This document shows positions 59,274-64,000 of a stretch of 64,000 bases of DNA, one piece after another. The number at the start of each line of letters is the position of its first letter. The first letter of the stretch is position 1. The position numbers and the translations under genes are program-made. Source of the stretch: Endocalyx cinctus (taxonomy: Eukaryota; Ascomycota; Sordariomycetes; Amphisphaeriales; Apiosporaceae); NCBI GenBank assembly GCA_001600455.1, contig BCKC01000008.1:1399345-1463344 (forward strand). The letters are read 5' to 3'. The notes beneath the pieces were generated by a model. The model worked only from the letters and a program-made list of their open reading frames with translations, was not told the origin of the DNA and searched no databases.

Positions 59274-61372
59274 ATGGCCGGAAATTCACCCACAAGACGT
59301 TCCTCTCGTGCGCGAATCACTCAATCTCAATCGCACCAATCCTCCGCGGCTTCTAGTATTTCGGGACGACCTGAACGAAGCACTCGAGCTTTCACGAAGA
59401 CCGGTTCGCCTCAAAAATCTACAGGGAGCGGATCGCTCTCCTCCGAGCCACTTGAAGATTCCACAACCACCGCAAACGAAGACACCGTATTTCGTCGCCG
59501 TAGCGCACGTGGAAAAGAAGAAGACCGCGAAAAGGTTACGAAATCAGATCTCCTCGACATGGCTCCTATCAGTGATGACATCCAAGAGGATGATGAGGCC
59601 GTCCGCTGCATCTGTGGACACGACGAGTATCCCGGACCACCGCCTTTCGACGAAGAATCTAAGCACGGGGTAAAAGACGCGATTGATCACGAACGTATAT
59701 TTGCCATTGACATCACCGACGAAATGGCCGGTTTCTTTGTTCAATGCGAGATCTGCAATACCTGGCAGCACGGTGCCTGCGTTGGTTTCACGACCGAAGA
59801 ATCCAATCCAGATGATTTGGAGTATTTCTGCGAGCAGTGTCGCAAAGACTTACATAAAATTTACACAGCCAGCAACGGGTGAGTGATTCATTTGTATTCA
59901 CAGAAATTTTTGAAAGCACACTTCTCTTCGACACATCTCGCCTGCGCCTCTGCCGATCATTCCTCCACCCTTAATCTTACTTTAGCATCATCTGTTTTGC
60001 CCCTTCTACTGTTCTTAACTCTCGACAAAATTGTCGTACTAATCCATATGGAACGTAGGCAAAAATATTCGATCTTTCTACCAATCCACCGATCGTCGCG
60101 AAGTGCCTCTCGAGCCACTTCTGCTGCCAAAGATGGACCCCGATCCCCGAAGAGTAACGGCGGCAAGACATCCCGTTCCTCCGCTGCTTCGCATAATTCA
60201 AAACGACGCTCTACTATGAATAGTCGAGACGCCGCTTACGACGAAGAGGAACAGCTCCGTCGAGCTATCGAGGCAAGCAAAGAAGATGCCATTATAGAGG
60301 ATTCGGAACTAGTTACGAGGCGCCCCAAACGAGGCAGGGATGAAAGTGAAGAGTACGTTGTATACATCGAATGCTATAACCAGCACTCCTTCTAACCCAT
60401 CATAGGAAATTGGAGGGTATAAAACGACAACGAACGACGTCAAAATCACCCTCTCCTGTGGATGATAAGCCACAGCCAGCGCCCCTAGATGAATCCGACG
60501 ATGAAGTCGCCCTTCGAAATGAATCGTCAAAAAAATCGAGAAATGCGGCGCGAAACCAGCGCGAAAGAGCGGAGCGAGATGAACGACGAGAGGAGCAAGA
60601 GCGCAAACGGGCCGAGGCGGCTAGTAAACGCAAAGGTCGAGCTGAGCGCAGACGAGCTGATGGTACCTAATTATCCAACTTGTCAAAATCAATTAGATCA
60701 ATCTACTAAGCTAATATAGATGCAGACTCCGATCCCTCCGAAGAGATACCGCTTGCGACCCGCACAGCAGCTAACAGAGTAACGGAATCTGTGCAACCCC
60801 CAGAACCTCCTGTCCCGATATCGCAACCACCTCCGGATACACCACCTCCGGCGCACCCTCCTGCAACATCTACGAAGAAAAAGTCAAATACACAGAGGAA
60901 AAAGGGTCGGAATCAATATACCAAGGACAGGGATAATCACGATCACGACGATTCCCCCGCAAGATCAGTACCGCGTGATGGTGGTCGAAACGGAGACGAA
61001 AACGGCACATCACATGGAAAATCTTCAGGGCATGACGGTAACCACAAGCACGGCAAGTCCAAAGGTGGTATGAACTCGAGGATCACAATGAGCGATATGA
61101 AAAGACGAGCAAACAACATCCTGGAATACATAACGAAGACACAGGTTGACTTGGCTAGCGAACAGATTGCCGAGTCTAAAGCTAATGCGGCAGAAGAGTC
61201 CAAAGAAAGCGCCCCGGACGAATCCAAGTCAAACGGGGTAACCAACGGGCCAAAAATCAGAGTTTCAGAACCTCCCAATCCGCAAACGGAATTCAAAGAT
61301 ATGAGCTGCGTTGAGATGATGGATGTTCTGACCAGGGACCTGGTTAAGTGGCAGCAAAAGTTTACCCCTTGA
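59274..61372 (+). CDS. PHD-finger protein, Cti6-like (Rpd3L histone-deacetylase complex)
   Basis: Four exons (59274-59878, 60059-60352, 60406-60662, 60720-61372), phases 2, 2 and 1 consistent, encode 602 aa. The N terminus is disordered and basic. The PHD zinc finger (about residues 111-195) runs RCICGHDEYP...VQCEICNTWQHGACVGF...YFCEQC with a long insert between the first and second Cys pairs. It is followed by QKYSIFLPI, the short motif conserved after the finger in Cti6 relatives. The rest is charged, Lys/Glu-rich and disordered, and a helical C-terminal block (MSDMKRRANNILEYITKTQVDLA) plus MSCVEMMDVLTRDLVKWQQKF is conserved. The proposed role is reading H3K4 methylation within a histone-deacetylase complex. 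The complex assignment is inference from motif pattern. Confidence 0.88.
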
Positions 61373-61978
61373 TACTTCTCGGGGTAGAACGAACGGGCGG
61401 TTTCGATTATTCTTGTGGTTTATTATATATATCAATATTTTTTTCTAACCGGGGTGACAATTATATGCTGGGATGAAAGGCGGATTTCGGCGTTTGGGGT
61501 TCGATTTAGCAGGCCACCATATGCAGAGGCGTTGGTCACAGTATTGATGCCTGATACTTGAATATTTGGACATGGATGCGTGTACGGATAATTTTCAACA
61601 AGGAGAAGATGGACTTGTATCTCAAATGGGTGTGATATGTCACTACATGGCTATCAAAGGATTCCTGCCGCGGGGTTTCACAGAACTTGCCGAGCGGAGC
61701 AGAGATAAAAAGGGGGGTTGATCCCTCCTGGAACAAATGCTCGAAAGGCAATGGCTTCAAGGAATATCTTCTCTTCCTTTCACTTTTTTTTCTTTTCTTT
61801 GTTTTTTTTTTCTTCTCTCTCTTAGGGTGTGATCATCAGGTGTATTTCTATTTCCAAACCAAAAACATATACCCCCGGATAGCTCTTTATGTACAATACT
61901 ATTTCGTTACAATAAAATATACTCTGAAGGTTTTAAACAGATGTTTTATTTTCCGGGCACAGCCTTTCCTCCCTTAGA
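61373..61978. other. Convergent spacer
   Basis: 606 bp between the stops of the PHD gene and Mtg1. It contains T-rich stretches near 61790-61815 and no gene. Confidence 0.5.
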
Positions 61979-63250
61979 CTATATATCATCAGCGGACCTT
62001 GCCTTCCTCTTGGCCGCGGCTCGCTCCTTTCTGGCCTCCTTCTCCTTCCTCTTCGCCTGGTTCATGCTGAGTCTCCCGCCGTCGGCGTCCTCGGCGGCTT
62101 TCCGGGCGGCCCAGGTTTTGATACCTTCCTCGGTCATGTCGTCGAGGCCGAACTTGCCGAGGCTTCCCTTGCGCCACTGCTGGATGATCCAATCGGCGGC
62201 CTGGGCGATCTTGGGCCTGCCGCCCTCGCCGAGCTTGCCGGTCCGCCTGGCGACGCCCTCGAGGAAGACGTCGACGTCGTTGGTCGGGGGCGAATACGAC
62301 TCGTAGATGGCCGGGTTGCGCAGGTTCAGGCGGAACAGGAGGTAATCGACGACGGTCTCGGACGGGACCAACCCGTCCTTGACGCAGCCGACGAGGGCCA
62401 GCTTCAGCATGGACTCGAGGTCGGACACGTAAGGGACGAAGACGCCCGGGGTGTCGACCAGAAAAACGCCGTTCTCGATCCCGGCCTCGACGTTCTCGGC
62501 GAGGACCCGCACGGGCGTGGCGATCTTGCGCGTCACGCCCGGCTGCGCGCCCGTCTTGGCCGCCTTCTTCACCGTCGTCTGCGCCTGCTGCTGGCCCATC
62601 CCCTCCACGCGCAGCGCGTTCAGGAGGGTCGACTTCCCGGCGTTGGGCATCCCCACCACCAGGGCCCGCAGGCCCGTCAGCGAGTCGCTAGCTTGCGCTC
62701 GCTTTTTAATTAGTGAGATCAGCTTCCGCATCGATCTCCGGTTCGCCTCGTCCACGAATATCACCTCGGTGCGGCCGGGATGGTCTCCGCCGCCCGTGTC
62801 GAACACGCCGCTGGGCGGGGTCGGATACGCTTCTATCGTCTCCCGATCCGCTTCCGTCTCCGACTCCGTATCCGTCTTATCCGGTTCCTCCTGCTGCTGC
62901 GACCACAAGCGGGAATAAGGGTTATGCAGCTCCTGCAGAAGCGCCGTCTGGTTCTCGATGTATCCGCGCCTCCGGATCTCCTTCGGGGTTGCGCAGAGCT
63001 CGGATTTGGTGTAGACGAGGATGCGGTGGCGGCCGGCGAGGGAGGATTCGAGGAGGGGGTTCGTCGAGGTCAGGGGAACGCGGCTGTCGCGGCACTCGAG
63101 CACGAGGCTGATGTTGGAGAGGATCTTGCGCATGGCGGTCAGGGCGCCGACGTGGTGGCCGAGGAAGTACGATCGCGTGATCGACGACGAGGCCTCGAAG
63201 GCGGCGCGCGGTACGAATTCCGCTACATTCTTCGCGACGGCGGGGTTCAT
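61979..63250 (-). CDS. mtg1: Mitochondrial ribosome-assembly GTPase Mtg1 (YlqF/RbgA family)
   Basis: A single exon of 423 aa starting at the ATG at 63250. It is a circularly permuted GTPase: the G4-like TKSE precedes the P-loop GMPNAGKST (residues ~199-207) and the G3 DTPGV comes after. The preceding LECRDSRVPLTSTNPLLE is the Mtg1/RbgA N-terminal motif (helix and DSRxP). The N terminus lacks acidic residues early and is suited to mitochondrial import, and the C-terminal tail is Lys/Arg/Ala-rich, an rRNA-binding-like extension. RbgA-type GTPases mature the large ribosomal subunit, and the fungal form acts in mitochondria. A low-complexity Glu/Asp/Thr insert (DKTDTESETEADRE) sits between G4 and G1. 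Confidence 0.95.
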   Translation of the reverse strand: MNPAVAKNVAEFVPRAAFEASSSITRSYFLGHHVGALTAMRKILSNISLVLECRDSRVPLTSTNPLLESSLAGRHRILVYTKSELCATPKEIRRRGYIENQTALLQELHNPYSRLWSQQQEEPDKTDTESETEADRETIEAYPTPPSGVFDTGGGDHPGRTEVIFVDEANRRSMRKLISLIKKRAQASDSLTGLRALVVGMPNAGKSTLLNALRVEGMGQQQAQTTVKKAAKTGAQPGVTRKIATPVRVLAENVEAGIENGVFLVDTPGVFVPYVSDLESMLKLALVGCVKDGLVPSETVVDYLLFRLNLRNPAIYESYSPPTNDVDVFLEGVARRTGKLGEGGRPKIAQAADWIIQQWRKGSLGKFGLDDMTEEGIKTWAARKAAEDADGGRLSMNQAKRKEKEARKERAAAKRKARSADDI

Positions 63251-64000
63251 TGTTTTCGCGGGCGGTGGTGATGGTGGAAAGGGGGAAAAGAAGATATGTA
63301 TATTTGAGAGAAATACGTTAAGTGTAGGTTTTTTTTTTTTTTTTTTTTTTTTTTAAGCTTCGAATTAAGGAGGTTGAAGAGGTCGTGTTAAGCTATACTG
63401 TAGGTTCATCGTGTTTTCATATGAACTTTTACTTTTTTTTCCCTCTCACTCTCTCTCGCAGCAATATATCAAGATCGTTGATAATTAATGCATTGCGCTT
63501 TAAGATATGTATTGAAATATCATGCCATTAACATGTATGTAGCTTTACAGTATAAAACCACACTAAAGCTTTAGAAAATAAAAATTATTATCAGCCTTAT
63601 CGGATCCTTGTCAAGATCTACACTAGCGTAAACAGGGGAGTTTAGTCGATAATGACGTAGTGTAAATATTAACCGAGGATTTTTGAATAATTCTCAAGTC
63701 CCTTCAAGACCCTTTAATTCTGATTAAATCTGATGATTTGATTGGTCAAGATTTATATGTTATCATTATTATTTCTATTGGTTAATAATTAACTATACTA
63801 CTTCCAATTTCGTCGAGGTCACCATTGTATAGTATTGTACGGAGTACTGTAGTATGTTATCATTTTCACAAGAGCATATTAAAAATACGCCCTCACAATA
63901 GATGCAGTACACAATAGATGCAGTATAAAAAAAAAATCTTAGGTATCTACCCTAGGTAGGTATCTAGGTGCTAGGTACCTAAGGTACTTAGGTAGTTGCC
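63251..64000. other. Promoter of Mtg1 and window end
   Basis: 750 bp. T26 at 63329-63354 lies about 80 bp upstream of the Mtg1 ATG. The last 65 bases are a dense run of TACCTAGGTA/GGTACCTAAGG palindromes. No gene is seen. Confidence 0.5.

Overview
This 64 kb window is nuclear DNA of a filamentous ascomycete (Pezizomycotina). Protein genes are interrupted by short introns of about 50-180 bp with GTRAGT-type donors and YAG acceptors. Proteins typical of these fungi are present: pectinases, a Dal5-type transporter, an Anp1-family mannosyltransferase and a very large disordered protein that begins MFGG. Coding blocks are GC-rich, while long AT-rich spacers carry homopolymer T/A tracts, microsatellites and solo LTRs. 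No genus can be named safely.

Layout. 1-7068 is an AT-rich, apparently gene-free flank with one solo LTR. 7069-13548 holds an amino-acid/GABA-type permease, tRNA-Gly(GCC), a GFA-family enzyme on the minus strand and a zinc-finger protein. 14239-23162 is a pectin/galactan block: exo-polygalacturonase (GH28) and pectin methylesterase (CE8) share one divergent promoter, followed by an NAD-dependent epimerase/dehydratase resembling uronate dehydrogenases and an 11-exon GH35 beta-galactosidase. Together these could de-esterify and depolymerise pectin, trim galactan side chains and perhaps oxidise the released uronate. 23961-31366 holds a copper-exporting P-type ATPase with a cysteine-rich N terminus, a small secreted protein and an allantoate-permease-family MFS transporter. 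32386-35207 holds two convergent glycosylation genes, an Anp1/Mnn9-family mannosyltransferase and a PGAP4-like membrane glycosyltransferase. 35208-38259 is a spacer with a striking array of about 12 palindromes and a tRNA-related SINE-like element. 38260-42457 holds a tubby/LURP-like protein, a 150-bp direct repeat pair and a polyol-type SDR. 42458-54447 holds two large disordered proteins. 54448-59273 is a gene-poor spacer with a second solo LTR. 59274-63250 holds a Cti6-like PHD protein and the mitochondrial ribosome-assembly GTPase Mtg1.

The most notable points are: a higher-order array of palindromes whose stems differ between units yet stay self-complementary (36561-37056); two 208-bp solo LTRs that read as identical, in opposite orientation, each with a perfect 5-bp target duplication; an apparent AT-AC intron with a U2-like donor in the GH35 gene, together with an in-frame TAA in its 17-nt micro-exon; and a GFA-family gene and several first exons that only appear when introns are resolved. 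All exon boundaries were read by eye from frame and splice signals, with no alignment or RNA data.
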